In this document: positions 36,246 through 46,255 of the stretch, one piece after another
How the letters are laid out: each line of letters opens with the position of its first letter
How positions within the stretch are numbered: the stretch's first letter is position 1
NCBI GenBank assembly: GCA_020054865.1
Contig: JAIHAR010000001.1
Location: forward strand, 107,112 to 171,111
DNA: 64,000 nt
Origin: Deferribacteraceae bacterium
GTDB lineage: Bacteria > Chrysiogenota > Deferribacteres > Deferribacterales > Deferrivibrionaceae
Reading direction: 5' to 3'
The notes under the pieces: model-generated
Told to the model about the DNA's origin: nothing
Database searches by the model: none
What the model saw: only the letters and a program-made list of their open reading frames with translations
Made by a program: the position numbers and the translations under genes

Positions 36246-37894
36246 TTGTTAACACCCTGCAATAACTGAGCTATATTAAATGTATGGTCACCTGCTTTTT
36301 CAAGGTTGTTTAATATATCCACATACACAATACCTGCATCCACTGTACAAACCCCTTCATTGAGCCTTTTCATATGGTTATTCTTAAATTCCTTACGTAA
36401 TTTATCTATAATATTCTCGTCCTCAGTATTAATATTTACTTCATATGTTTCTTTATTATAGATATTCAAGATATTTCTGGCAAACCTGATAACCACATCA
36501 AATATCTCTGCCATTTCCTCATTGGCCTTTTCTGAGAAATATATATCCTTTTCAATAATTTTTTCCGTAAATTTTGCTATATTTTCAGAATGGTCAGCTA
36601 TCTTTTCTATATCATGAAGAACATGAAGTATGCCATCAACAGTTTTGGAACCTTCATCGCTTAGAGATTTTTGAAATAATTTTACTACAAATACCGAAAT
36701 GTCTTTTTCCAGCTGGTCAACTATATTTTCACGTTGATAAATACTTTCAATAAGTTTCAAATCTCTGTTAAAAAATGCTTTTTTTGCATCTTCAAGCATG
36801 GACAGAGCAATATTTGACATCCTCTCGACCTCTTTTTTTGCCTGAGCAACAGCAAGTGCTGGTGTATCAATAAGTCTGTCATCAATATATTTTGTAGTTT
36901 TGGTTTTCTCGGCACTATCTTTGACAAGCCTTTCGCAAGCTTTAGCTAACAGGCCAAGCATAGGTAAAAATATTATCGTATTAATTATATTAAACATAGT
37001 GTGAAAATTTGCGATGTGTCTTGCTATATATGGCGCATTCCCCTGTGAGTCAGTAAAATAAGGGTCACCTGGTGTTATAATGTCCACAAAATGACCAAAA
37101 TATTTTAAGAATATATACATATATGCTACACCAAAAACATTAAACAGGAAATGGCCTACTGCAGCCCTTTTGGCATTAGCATTTGCACCGATTGCAGCAA
37201 GATTGGCTGTTATAGTAGTTCCGATATTTTCACCAAGTACAAATGCTATTGCAGCTGAATAGTCAATTATACCTGTGCTTGCAAGTGCTATAGTTATACC
37301 CATCATAGCAGAGCTACTCTGAACAATCATAGTCAAAACAGTACCAGCAAATATGGCAGCTAAAGGATTTTGTGAAAAATATACAAAAATATCCATAAAT
37401 TCTTGACTCTTTCTCAAAGGTACAAAAGCACCTTCCATTGTTTTCATTCCTAAAAACAAAAGGCCAAAGCCAAGCAATATTTCTCCAAAATATTGACGTT
37501 TTTGTTTTTTTGAAAACATTTTAAAAGCCACACCAAGTGCAATTGCTGGATAGGCAAGCTTACTTATTTTAAATGCGATTAGCTGCGCAGTCATTGTTGT
37601 ACCTATATTTGCTCCCAAAACAACACTTAATGATTGGGACAAATTCATTAGCCCTGCATTAACAAATCCCACTACCATCACCGTAGTAGCGGAACTACTT
37701 TGAATAATTGAGGTTACAACAAGACCTACTATAACCCCTAAATATCTATTGGTAGTAAGCTTTTCAAGTATCTTTCTAAGACTGTTACCTGCCCTTTTTT
37801 GCAAACCTTCGGACATTATTTTCATACCAATAAGAAAAAGTCCCAAACCACCAATAAAGCCAGAAATTACCGTCGACCAAGCAATATTCTCCAC
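36242..37894 (-). CDS. Na+/phosphate cotransporter with C-terminal PhoU domain
   Basis: A 550-residue PNaS-family protein. The two inverted repeats carry the QSSS motif, in IQSSSATTVMVVGFVNAG (about residues 64-81) and VQSSSAMMGITIALASTG, separated by several membrane helices. From about residue 340 a helical PhoU-like region follows with LHDIEKIADHSENIAKF and NNLEKAGDHTFNIAQ, each with the metal-binding D-H pair of PhoU. It probably imports inorganic phosphate using Na+, and its coupling with Ppx/GppA supports phosphate homeostasis. Confidence 0.9.
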   Translation of the reverse strand: MENIAWSTVISGFIGGLGLFLIGMKIMSEGLQKRAGNSLRKILEKLTTNRYLGVIVGLVVTSIIQSSSATTVMVVGFVNAGLMNLSQSLSVVLGANIGTTMTAQLIAFKISKLAYPAIALGVAFKMFSKKQKRQYFGEILLGFGLLFLGMKTMEGAFVPLRKSQEFMDIFVYFSQNPLAAIFAGTVLTMIVQSSSAMMGITIALASTGIIDYSAAIAFVLGENIGTTITANLAAIGANANAKRAAVGHFLFNVFGVAYMYIFLKYFGHFVDIITPGDPYFTDSQGNAPYIARHIANFHTMFNIINTIIFLPMLGLLAKACERLVKDSAEKTKTTKYIDDRLIDTPALAVAQAKKEVERMSNIALSMLEDAKKAFFNRDLKLIESIYQRENIVDQLEKDISVFVVKLFQKSLSDEGSKTVDGILHVLHDIEKIADHSENIAKFTEKIIEKDIYFSEKANEEMAEIFDVVIRFARNILNIYNKETYEVNINTEDENIIDKLRKEFKNNHMKRLNEGVCTVDAGIVYVDILNNLEKAGDHTFNIAQLLQGVNK

Positions 37895-37908
37895 TTCGCC
37901 CCCTTATT

Positions 37909-39273
37909 TTACTTAATATTTTGAATTATTTTTTCCACTATATCAAAACTTCTTTTTGTACAATCATTAATTCCAACCCCGTACAAGATATTGCCGCCAA
38001 CATAAAAATTCCCAATCTCTGAAGAAATCTGCTCAACAGATTCAGCTATTTTTAAATGACCAATATAATATTGTGGTATTGCATATTCCCATCTAAAACA
38101 AACATTGCTGACAGGCTTACCGGTTATTTTTAGGGTATCCTTTATCTCATTATAGGCAATATCAATAAGCTCCTCATTTGACTTTTCAAGAATCCATCTG
38201 TTTCTATCACCACCCATAATTACCCTTATAAGCCTCTTATCATTTTTAACTCTTTCTGGAAAAATTGAAGATGTAAAAAGGGCACCTAAAATCTTTCTAT
38301 TTTCTTTGGCAGGGATAAGATACCCAAATCCATCGAGACTATCCTTAATATCTTTTTCATCAAACCCAAGACCTACCACAAATGCAGGGGCGTAAGGGAT
38401 TTTGCCAAAATTAACGGCAAGTTTTTCACTCAAAGGTCTTATAATTTTTTCTGCTTCATAGGCCGGGCAGGTTAATATGACCACATCAAAAGAAATGGAA
38501 TCATCACCATAACAAATTCTAAATTTTTCATTTTCTTTAAAAATACTCTTAACTGCAGCATTAGTCTTTATGGTAACATTCTCAAATTTCTTTGCAACAT
38601 CGTTTATTAGATTTATAAGTCCACCTGAATATGATGTAAGCACACCGCCAGGCCCGGCAGGTCCACTTTTCTTCTCTCTTTTTTTAAGCATCCCTTTAAA
38701 AAGACCGCCAAATTTAACTTCCAGCTCATAAATTACAGGAAAACATGCCCTCAGGCTCATTTTTTCAGGATCGCCTGCAAAAATTCCTGATACCATAGGG
38801 CTGATAAGATAATCACATGCCTCAGAGCCAAGTCTTCTTCTTGCAAAGTCAGCAACTGTTTCATCTTCAAGTATCTTTTGGGGTACAAAATATTCAGCAA
38901 TTACTCTCAACTTACCCTTCAAGGTAAGAAGGTCTGTTTTGAAGAACTGCGGTGGTTTTTCCGGCAACCTGATAAGCCTGCCGTATCTCATAATATACCT
39001 TTTTCTTGCCAGATCGTTGCTTTTGTATAATTTATCCGACAATCCGGCATCATCAACCAACTTTAGTGTATAAGGCTTTGAGTCAAGGAATCCATTGGGG
39101 CCAGCCTCAACAGTAAAATCCCCTTTTGTCACTGTGTCAATCGACCCACCAAGCTTTTCATTTTTTTCAAAAAGTGTGATTTCATAGTCTTTCTTGAGCT
39201 CTTTCAAGCTCTTGGATAACCAAAACGCGGCAGAAACGCCCGAAATACCACCACCAATTACAGCTATTTTCAT
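37909..39273 (-). CDS. hemY: HemY-type protoporphyrinogen/coproporphyrinogen III oxidase
   Basis: A 454-residue FAD-dependent oxidase of heme synthesis. The dinucleotide-binding N-terminus is KIAVIGGGISGVSAAFWLSK and the second FAD contact is near TVEAGPNGFLDSKP. Central motifs FARRRLGSEACDYLISPMVSGIFAGDP and the C-terminal YVGGNILYGVGINDCTKR are those of HemY/HemG2. Sequence alone does not tell oxygen-dependent protoporphyrinogen oxidase from CgoX. An AhbD-like radical SAM gene lies 15 kb away. The gene follows a putative glycoside hydrolase gene by 10 bp. Confidence 0.9.
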   Translation of the reverse strand: MKIAVIGGGISGVSAAFWLSKSLKELKKDYEITLFEKNEKLGGSIDTVTKGDFTVEAGPNGFLDSKPYTLKLVDDAGLSDKLYKSNDLARKRYIMRYGRLIRLPEKPPQFFKTDLLTLKGKLRVIAEYFVPQKILEDETVADFARRRLGSEACDYLISPMVSGIFAGDPEKMSLRACFPVIYELEVKFGGLFKGMLKKREKKSGPAGPGGVLTSYSGGLINLINDVAKKFENVTIKTNAAVKSIFKENEKFRICYGDDSISFDVVILTCPAYEAEKIIRPLSEKLAVNFGKIPYAPAFVVGLGFDEKDIKDSLDGFGYLIPAKENRKILGALFTSSIFPERVKNDKRLIRVIMGGDRNRWILEKSNEELIDIAYNEIKDTLKITGKPVSNVCFRWEYAIPQYYIGHLKIAESVEQISSEIGNFYVGGNILYGVGINDCTKRSFDIVEKIIQNIK

Positions 39274-39283
39274 CGTCTACCCC

Positions 39284-40372
39284 TTAAAAACAAGTATTGT
39301 TCAGATCAGATAAACTTTCAAATGGAACAAGAACAATACCAGTTTTATAATTTTTAATCAACGTACAAATGCTGTTAACCTCTTTGCTATTAATTAAGCT
39401 TTTATCTGAATTAAATTTTCTTACCTGAATTTTCATAAGAATATTGTCAGCAGAAACAGAACTTAAAAGGTTATTTAACATTTTATTCAAGACTTCAAGA
39501 CTTTCATTAAAATTGAGATTAAGCTCATTCATAATTTGTTCATGGTATCCCATCACTGCAAAATACGAAAACCCAAGCTCTTTATACCTTTCAATAGTTT
39601 GTGAATACCATTTTAACCCTTTGGAAGCATCAAGGGGGGTTTCATAATAAATATTAACTGCAAATTTTATTTTGGGATTAACCTTTCTTGTTTCATATCG
39701 TAACTCATTCAAAAAATCAGACAAATTTTTAACCTTCCACTTAAACCAGTCATAATCATCAACAGAAGGTAATTTCCCGTAATCAACACTATATCTGTAA
39801 CTGCTTAAACCTGAAATCCCCTCACCCATTCTTAAGATAAAATCATCCTGTATCAGGATGCCATCAATATCATAGGATGCAAGTTCTTTGAAAAGTGTTA
39901 TTAATGAATCTCTTGAACCCTTTTTGAAAATGTTTACACCATAACCGTTTTGAATTTTATTATCCCTAATTTCTACTTCATAGCCGTATTTTTCCTTTAA
40001 AAAACTCAAGGAGCGTGTCGCCATCCAGGCAAACACTTTGATATCATATTTTTTTGCATAAGGAATTATCAAATCAAGCAAATCAAAAACTGTACAGGTT
40101 ACTTCGGATTTAAAATAAACACCGGAATCACAATTTGAGACTTCATTAAAGTGAACTCTGTCTGAATTATTTTGAAACACCCTCAAAAATACGGCATTCA
40201 CATTGTGAGATTTCAGTGTTTTAAAATAATCATCCAGTTGATACCTATACTTTTTATCAAAATTAAATATTTGAACACCATTTATTTTATAAACGGTGTT
40301 ATCAATAATTGTTATTGCAAAACTGATGTCCGCAATAATAAAAAAGAACAATGTGAACAAAATTCTAAACAT
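39284..40372 (-). CDS. Exported PgaB C-terminal-like (GHL13) putative glycoside hydrolase
   Basis: A 362-residue protein with a signal peptide (FRILFTLFFFIIADISFA). The body is a TIM-barrel-type domain with a pattern like the C-terminal domain of the poly-GlcNAc deacetylase PgaB: SHNVNAVFLRVFQNN, KVFAWMATRSLSF, and SYDIDGILIQDDFIL, where the Asp pair is the likely catalytic region. The polysaccharide deacetylase domain of PgaB is absent. An ATG at 40370-40372 overlaps the SPOR gene stop. No pga operon is in the window, so the substrate is unknown; a peptidoglycan or exopolysaccharide target is inference. Confidence 0.65.
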   Translation of the reverse strand: MFRILFTLFFFIIADISFAITIIDNTVYKINGVQIFNFDKKYRYQLDDYFKTLKSHNVNAVFLRVFQNNSDRVHFNEVSNCDSGVYFKSEVTCTVFDLLDLIIPYAKKYDIKVFAWMATRSLSFLKEKYGYEVEIRDNKIQNGYGVNIFKKGSRDSLITLFKELASYDIDGILIQDDFILRMGEGISGLSSYRYSVDYGKLPSVDDYDWFKWKVKNLSDFLNELRYETRKVNPKIKFAVNIYYETPLDASKGLKWYSQTIERYKELGFSYFAVMGYHEQIMNELNLNFNESLEVLNKMLNNLLSSVSADNILMKIQVRKFNSDKSLINSKEVNSICTLIKNYKTGIVLVPFESLSDLNNTCF

Positions 40373-41148
40373 CACTTTTTCACAATAAATCCCTTTATTT
40401 TAAATCTATTATCTAAATCCTGCAATTTTGACTTTGCTTCTTCGATTGTTGCACTACTGCAGCACCTAACTCTGTACCAAGTCCCCTTTTCTCCAAGATC
40501 AGCTTTGATATAATAAATATCATTTATATTGTTTCTCAGTTTATCAACAGCAGATTTTGCATCATTTTCATCTTTGAATGCCATTAATTGAATCACAAAA
40601 TTAGAATCTGAATCTACGGCTTTTGGAGGTTTTGAAACAGTTTTTAAATTTTCCATTACATTGGAAGAGGTTTCAAGTTTTTCCGTTTTCTTGTTATCAG
40701 TATTTTTGGAAATATTGGTAACTTCTTTTTTTATTTGTTCAGAACCGGGATATTCTGTTTTTTTCTCAACAGATTTTTCTTTTTCAATATTTTCAATTTT
40801 TTTTTCATTTTTCAAAGTCTTGTTATCAGGTAAATTAATATCAACACTATCTTCTCTTAAAATATTTTCGGCCACTCTTTCAGCTTCTTTCTTTATTTCC
40901 TGTACTTTTATCTTATCCCCTTCAAGCTTATACTCAATTTTTTTACCATCTTCGGCCGGTATGGTAGTCAATTGCTCTTTTTTGGTCTCTTCCAGCTCCT
41001 TTTTGAGCGCAAAATATTGCGTGGATAGTTTTATAATTGCGTAAGTTATTATTCCAAATATTATAAGAAAGAGGAGGATGAAGCCCAAAATAGATTTCAC
41101 TTCATCCTTTTCATTCTTTTCTTTTATTTTATCAATATCTTTCATCAT
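40372..41148 (-). CDS. SPOR-domain membrane protein
   Basis: A 258-residue bitopic protein: short cytoplasmic tail, one membrane helix at about residues 19-41 (SILGFILLFLIIFGIITYAII), a long Lys/Glu-rich periplasmic linker (about 50-175) and a C-terminal SPOR domain with FVIQLMAFKDENDAKSAVDK and KGTWYRVRCCSSATIEEA. SPOR domains bind denuded glycan at division septa. Two adjacent ATGs exist (41146-41148 and 41143-41145); the SD spacing favours the second. It is followed by a glycoside hydrolase-like gene in overlapping fashion and preceded by argS. Confidence 0.85.
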   Translation of the reverse strand: MMKDIDKIKEKNEKDEVKSILGFILLFLIIFGIITYAIIKLSTQYFALKKELEETKKEQLTTIPAEDGKKIEYKLEGDKIKVQEIKKEAERVAENILREDSVDINLPDNKTLKNEKKIENIEKEKSVEKKTEYPGSEQIKKEVTNISKNTDNKKTEKLETSSNVMENLKTVSKPPKAVDSDSNFVIQLMAFKDENDAKSAVDKLRNNINDIYYIKADLGEKGTWYRVRCCSSATIEEAKSKLQDLDNRFKIKGFIVKK

Positions 41149-41156
41149 ATGCCCTT

Positions 41157-42803
41157 CTACATCCTTTCAGGAGCATCAACACCGATAAGATTCAGTGCAA
41201 ATTTTATAACCTCTTTCACAGCAAGACAAAGAGTTACTCTTGCAGATGTTACCTCAATATCATCTTCATTTAAAATTTGATTGTTTTTGTAATAATTATG
41301 AAACAATGCCGCCAGATCCTGAAGATAATAAGGTATCCTGTGCGGTTCTCTCAGGTTTGCAGCAGTCTCAAGTACTGACTTGAATTCGTATAATTTTTTA
41401 ATCAATGCCATGTCCTGCTCAAGGTTAAGTTTCTCAAGATATTTTCCGACAAAAAACTTTACCCCTTTTTCTTCGGCATTTCTTAAAATTGAACACACCC
41501 TCGCATGGGCGTATTGGACATAATATACAGGATTGTCAGATGATTTGCTTAATGCCAAATCTATATCAAACTCAAATTGAGAATTAATGTCCCTCATAAT
41601 ATAAAAATACCTTGCTGCGTCACTACCTACTTTATCAAGTAGCCATCTAAGCTCAACAAATGTCCCGGCGCGGGTCGACATAGATATCTTTTCGCCACCC
41701 TCTACCAAACCAACCATCTGAACAAGCTTAATTTCAAGCATATCTTCATTAAATCCAAGTGCACTTACGGACGATTTCAGCCTTTTAACATATCCATGAT
41801 GATCTGCACCCCAGACATTTATCAAATAGTCAAATCCCCTTCTGATTTTATTCCTGTGGTAAGCTATATCCGAAGCAAAATATGTCAGCTCGCCGCTGCC
41901 TCTTTTCAAAACTCTGTCTTTGTCGTCCCCATATTCCGTCGATTTAAACCACAACGCACCGTCATGTTCATAAACTTTTTCTTTGTTTTGAAGCTCAGTC
42001 AGAGTATCATCGACTTCACCACTTTGATACAAAGACTTTTCACTAAACCAGTTGTCAAAAGTAACACGGAAATCTTCCAGATCTTTTCTTATAGTCTCAA
42101 GTATCTGCTCCACCCCGATTCTGAAACACAGATTTATCGCCTCTTCTTCTTTCATTCCCAGTAAACTATCACCGTATCTATTTTTTATATCCTTTGCGAT
42201 ATCAATAATATATTCACCTTTGTAGCCATCCTGCGGAAATTCATAATTGACCCCTGACAGTTCAAGGTATCTGCTGTAAATACTAAGAGCGAGATTATTC
42301 ATCTGATTTCCGGCGTCATTAATATAATATTCCTTCTGAACATCAAACCCGCAGGCAGACAACAATCTTGCAAGACTATCACCGTATGCAGCGCCTCTGC
42401 CATGTCCTATATGCAAAGGACCGGTAGGATTTGCGCTGACAAATTCCACCTGCACTTTTTTACCACTACCAATATCCGACATTAAATTATTTTGGTTTTC
42501 AATAATTTTTAATAAAAAATCATAAAAAAAGCTTTTTGAAACAAAAAAGTTTATAAAGCCCGGACCTGCCACTTCTATTTTCTCAAAAAAAGAATCTCCA
42601 ATTTTCAACTTAATTTCTTCAGCAATTGCTCTGGGAGATTTTTTTAACATTGAGGCAAGTTTCATGGCTACATTTGTAGCAAAGTCCCCATTTTTAGAGT
42701 CCTTGGGTACTTCAACATCAAATGTAAGTTCTGATAATAATTCTTTATTGTCAACAAGTTTATAAAGAGTTTCGTTTATTTTTTTTCTTATTAAATTTTC
42801 CAT
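41157..42803 (-). CDS. argS: Arginyl-tRNA synthetase
   Basis: A 548-residue class I synthetase. The N-terminal Add1 tRNA-binding domain is followed by the HIGH-like motif ANPTGPLHIGHGRGAAYGDS (about residues 124-143). The KMSKS motif is weakly conserved: GGEKISMSTRAGTFVELRWL, where the MSTR segment replaces KMSKS as is usual in ArgRS. The C-terminal anticodon-binding helix bundle ends in ALNLIGVDAPERM. It stops 8 bp before the SPOR gene start and is divergent from the gene at 42950. Confidence 0.97.
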   Translation of the reverse strand: MENLIRKKINETLYKLVDNKELLSELTFDVEVPKDSKNGDFATNVAMKLASMLKKSPRAIAEEIKLKIGDSFFEKIEVAGPGFINFFVSKSFFYDFLLKIIENQNNLMSDIGSGKKVQVEFVSANPTGPLHIGHGRGAAYGDSLARLLSACGFDVQKEYYINDAGNQMNNLALSIYSRYLELSGVNYEFPQDGYKGEYIIDIAKDIKNRYGDSLLGMKEEEAINLCFRIGVEQILETIRKDLEDFRVTFDNWFSEKSLYQSGEVDDTLTELQNKEKVYEHDGALWFKSTEYGDDKDRVLKRGSGELTYFASDIAYHRNKIRRGFDYLINVWGADHHGYVKRLKSSVSALGFNEDMLEIKLVQMVGLVEGGEKISMSTRAGTFVELRWLLDKVGSDAARYFYIMRDINSQFEFDIDLALSKSSDNPVYYVQYAHARVCSILRNAEEKGVKFFVGKYLEKLNLEQDMALIKKLYEFKSVLETAANLREPHRIPYYLQDLAALFHNYYKNNQILNEDDIEVTSARVTLCLAVKEVIKFALNLIGVDAPERM

Positions 42804-42949
42804 AACACCTCCATTTGTCTGCTACCATATAATTGATATAGCTGTTTATGTAAAGAGTGAAATACACTATTTTTGACAAACTTTCTTACCATTTGCAAAA
42901 ATAAAAAAACTTTAGTTGCAAAATAACATTTATAGTGTAAAATGTTTAT

Positions 42950-44590
42950 ATGAAAATCAAAATAATATTTTCTGTTTTAGCTTTCACTATTGTTTCATCC
43001 TTGGCAAATGCTTATGAATTTTACAGCAATAATTTTGTCGCTCAGTATCAAAAAACTATCAAAAATCCAACAGAAGAGAATTTAAATTCTTTATACAAAG
43101 CCTTTATAATAAACAAGGGGATTAGTGACAAAACTGTGGCATACGGCCTTGTCGAGGCACTAATTAATCAGCCGGAGAAGATAAATGATAAAACTATATC
43201 TGCTGTAATAAACTTTAACAAGGAAAACGCCAGTAAGATAAAGGCAATTTTATCCCAAAGCTTTGTTAACAAAATTTTAGGATTTTATTTGTTTTTTGAT
43301 AAATTTTCGATCTTTGTTATCTTAAAATATGTTTCTTCAATTTTTATATTTCTTACAATGCTTTATCTGTTGTTTAAAAATTACTATATATTTTTTCACA
43401 GTCACAAATTTAAAGGATTTTTTATTGGAGTATCAAAGCTTTTAGCTTTCATTGTTATAGTAATAGTTTGCTCGGTAATCTTTAACAACCATATGTTTGC
43501 AATTTTAGGAGGTTTCTGTATTTTATTGCTTGCTCCTGAAAAAATTAATTTTAAAATGCCTATAATAATAGCTACAATCGTCTTTGTTTTGATTAATTCA
43601 GTAGATTATCTGCAATCTCCATCTTCAAAATCTCAATACATCAATATTGTTAACAAGCCAGTTTCAAAGGAGTACCTTATTTCAATAGCCGAAAAAAATG
43701 ACAGCCCAATGGCAAAAATAATTGCAGCAATAAAATATCCTGAGCTTATAACCTCTTATAAAAATATTTCATTCAACCCTAAAGACAGGTTTGAAGCAGG
43801 CAACTATGCTGTTTATCTGCTGATGACAGAAGACATAGATAAATTTAACAAAATAGCAAAAGAGTATAATCTGCTTGAAGACCCTATAATTCTTATAAAT
43901 GTTGCATCATTGTTTTCAAAAAACTTCAAGTATGAAGAATACGAAGAAACCATAAAAAATCTTTATACATTCTACCCTGAATACCATAAATTACTGCAAA
44001 CTTTTCAAATAAACTTAAATTCATATGTTTTTTTACCATATTTTACAGAAATATATAAAGTCCGTACAAAACTGTACCTTGATTACGTGAACATTATAGT
44101 TTTTTCAATACTTTTAATAATAGGACTTGTTACTAACAATATATTATCAAAGTTCAGATTTTTCAGGTGTACACAATGCGGTGAAAGCTTTTGTGTAAAG
44201 TGTGATGATGGATACCTGCATAACAATGTATGCGAAAAGTGCAGAATATTGTCACACAAAATTGCCAAAGCCGATGCTGTTACACTTGTAAAAAAACAGT
44301 TTCAGGTCGAAAGATACAGACAAAATAAAAATTATAAAAATATAATTCTTACATTTGTTGCCCCTGGAGCTGACAGACTACTAAACAATCAGCCAATTGC
44401 CGGGATATTGATGGTTTTGATTCATTCAATCTTTATTTTTATTGTCACTTTCAGAGGGTTATTTTTTATAAGCCCAGAAAATATAGGTTTTCACCTTGTC
44501 ATAAAATATTTGTACTACATCTATGGAGCATTTTTCATAATTGCTTACATACTAAATATTTTTGTAAAAAGGGATTTTGATGGCGTTTAA
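42950..44590 (+). CDS. Zinc-ribbon membrane protein of unknown function
   Basis: A 546-residue membrane protein I do not recognise. A signal-like N-terminus (IIFSVLAFTIVSSLANA) is followed by membrane helices at about residues 115-140, 160-178, 182-195, 203-217, 375-395, and a cluster near the C-terminus. Between the last groups is a zinc-ribbon: CTQCGESFCVKCDDGYLHNN then CEKC, four Cys pairs. The C-terminal region has TFVAPGADRLLNNQPIAGIL, similar to membrane tail segments in TPR/zinc-ribbon proteins of Deltaproteobacteria. It overlaps the DUF4388 gene (about 11 bp) and thus likely starts the operon leading to ftsEX. Confidence 0.65.
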   Translation: MKIKIIFSVLAFTIVSSLANAYEFYSNNFVAQYQKTIKNPTEENLNSLYKAFIINKGISDKTVAYGLVEALINQPEKINDKTISAVINFNKENASKIKAILSQSFVNKILGFYLFFDKFSIFVILKYVSSIFIFLTMLYLLFKNYYIFFHSHKFKGFFIGVSKLLAFIVIVIVCSVIFNNHMFAILGGFCILLLAPEKINFKMPIIIATIVFVLINSVDYLQSPSSKSQYINIVNKPVSKEYLISIAEKNDSPMAKIIAAIKYPELITSYKNISFNPKDRFEAGNYAVYLLMTEDIDKFNKIAKEYNLLEDPIILINVASLFSKNFKYEEYEETIKNLYTFYPEYHKLLQTFQINLNSYVFLPYFTEIYKVRTKLYLDYVNIIVFSILLIIGLVTNNILSKFRFFRCTQCGESFCVKCDDGYLHNNVCEKCRILSHKIAKADAVTLVKKQFQVERYRQNKNYKNIILTFVAPGADRLLNNQPIAGILMVLIHSIFIFIVTFRGLFFISPENIGFHLVIKYLYYIYGAFFIIAYILNIFVKRDFDGV

Positions 44591-45611
44591 AGGAAATATA
44601 AAAGAGTTTAGCCTTATTGATGTTATACAACTTATCTGCCAATCGTCCAAAACCGGCATATTGCAGGTAGAAACAGATAATTTTAATGCAAAAGTTTTCA
44701 TCAAGGAAGGGAAGCTCATCGATGTAAAAGCTGATACAGAAACATTCGATTTTAAACTTGGTAATTATCTTGTTTCAAGAGGAATAATTTCTGAAAATGA
44801 TCTTGAAGTTTATCTGGAAAAACAGAAAAAAATGCCAATCAGACTTGGCCAACTCCTAATAGACGATAATGTTGTCACAAATGAAACTTTAAAAAAGCTA
44901 TACACAGAGCACATTAAGTCAAACTTTGAAAAAATACTTGCGCTGGAAAAAGGTAAGTATGAATTCGTCCCATCGGTGGTTGAATATAACACTGACGAAG
45001 TAATGCCTATAAGTATAGACTCAATTCTCCTTGATACGCTTAAAAATATTGATGAAATAAAATTGTTTAAAACTAAAATCAAAAGTTTGAGTCTCATATA
45101 CAAAAAGGTTGAAAAAGATTTATACATTGCAGTTGACAATAAAGTAACCAGCAAAGATGAGCCTGTAGTTGTGAAAAAAAATCGTGTATTTTTCAACTCA
45201 GATGCGCAAATTGTTTTTAACTTTATAGATGGGCATAATACTATTCAAAAAATTATTTCCAAATCCGCCCTTGATGAGTTTTACATTCTTAAAATAATTT
45301 ATCTTCTAATAGAAAATAATCTAATTGAACTTAGCACCACTGAAAAGGAAACTGTCCAATCAAAAAAGATTAATTTAGTAAATGTATTGGTCGGGCTTGT
45401 ATCATTTGCCATTCTTGTGACTTTAACCTTTTTTGTCTCAAAGAAACTGCTATCTGTAAAACTTACATACAATGCAAAGTTTATTGAATATCAAAAAGAA
45501 AGAATGAATGAATACAAAAGCGAACTAATCAGCATTTCAAACATCTATCATAACAATAATAACTACAAAGACCTAAAACTTTTCTACCAAAATGAAAGGG
45601 TATTCAAATGA
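44580..45611 (+). CDS. DUF4388 (PatA N-terminal-like) membrane-anchored protein
   Basis: A 343-residue protein whose N-terminal part (MAFKGNIKEFSLIDVIQLIC, SSKTGILQVETDN, KVFIKEGKLIDVKAD) is a DUF4388 domain. DUF4388 is often found with response regulators in gliding or polar-signalling systems. A single membrane helix lies at about residues 264-285 (VNVLVGLVSFAILVTLTFFV). The ATG at 44580-44582 lies in the upstream gene and has an AGGG SD; a TTG directly before it is an alternative. It is followed by a receiver protein with a 4-bp overlap, so the two very likely act together. Confidence 0.75.
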   Translation: MAFKGNIKEFSLIDVIQLICQSSKTGILQVETDNFNAKVFIKEGKLIDVKADTETFDFKLGNYLVSRGIISENDLEVYLEKQKKMPIRLGQLLIDDNVVTNETLKKLYTEHIKSNFEKILALEKGKYEFVPSVVEYNTDEVMPISIDSILLDTLKNIDEIKLFKTKIKSLSLIYKKVEKDLYIAVDNKVTSKDEPVVVKKNRVFFNSDAQIVFNFIDGHNTIQKIISKSALDEFYILKIIYLLIENNLIELSTTEKETVQSKKINLVNVLVGLVSFAILVTLTFFVSKKLLSVKLTYNAKFIEYQKERMNEYKSELISISNIYHNNNNYKDLKLFYQNERVFK

Positions 45612-46255
45612 GCAAAAAGCATATACATATTATTGAAGACTCAGAATTAACAATTTATACAATAAAAAATGCTCTCGAAGGGGAATACATAATCTCGTAC
45701 AGCGCAAATTCTTCCGAGTTTTACAGGACGTTCAAATCTGGAATTTTGCCGGACTTATACATAATAGATTTAAATCTGCCCGATATAGACGGCACTGAAA
45801 TTTTGCTTCAACTAAAAGAAATAAAAGTCCCCAAAATAGTATATTCAGCCCAGACAAACCCTGAAGTTATTGAAAAATGTTTTGAACTGGGTGCCTATGA
45901 TTTTTTCAAAAAACCCACACCTATCAAGGAAATGAAAACCAAAATCTTTAAAGTTCTTCAATATCATGAAATGATTTCAAACAATAAGAATGTTAATATT
46001 GATGAGGTTAAAGGAACTATTGCTCACTTTTTCGGACAACCACTGACTGCAATAGGCGCCGAAATCTACATTCTTAAAAAAGAACTCGCTGAATCAGATG
46101 ATTCTACCGCATATACATCCTTGCTGAGGCTCGAAAAGGCATACGATATTCTGGTAAAATATTATCACGCATTTAAGAATATTGACTCTTCAAAAAAACT
46201 GCCTTATTTGAATGAAAAAAATATATTGGATCTGCTGAATGAACAGAAGTTTTAA
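45608..46255 (+). CDS. Receiver-domain protein with histidine-kinase-like H-box
   Basis: A 215-residue protein. Residues about 1-120 are a receiver domain: acidic pocket HIIEDSELT, phosphoacceptor Asp in LYIIDLNLPDIDG and Lys in FFKKPTPI. The C-terminal 90 residues contain GTIAHFFGQPLTAIGAEIYI followed by a second helix, similar to the H-box of HisKA kinases (HELNQPLTAI), but with F-F in place of E-L and no ATPase domain. It could be a phosphorelay dimer or simply a helical adaptor. It overlaps the DUF4388 gene by 4 bp and the next small gene by 17 bp. Confidence 0.75.
   Translation: MSKKHIHIIEDSELTIYTIKNALEGEYIISYSANSSEFYRTFKSGILPDLYIIDLNLPDIDGTEILLQLKEIKVPKIVYSAQTNPEVIEKCFELGAYDFFKKPTPIKEMKTKIFKVLQYHEMISNNKNVNIDEVKGTIAHFFGQPLTAIGAEIYILKKELAESDDSTAYTSLLRLEKAYDILVKYYHAFKNIDSSKKLPYLNEKNILDLLNEQKF

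Noticed and set aside
42873..42943. Promoter candidates before the zinc-ribbon membrane protein.
   Set aside because: Several imperfect -35/-10 pairs overlap and one would place the start site at the ATG itself; none is convincing.
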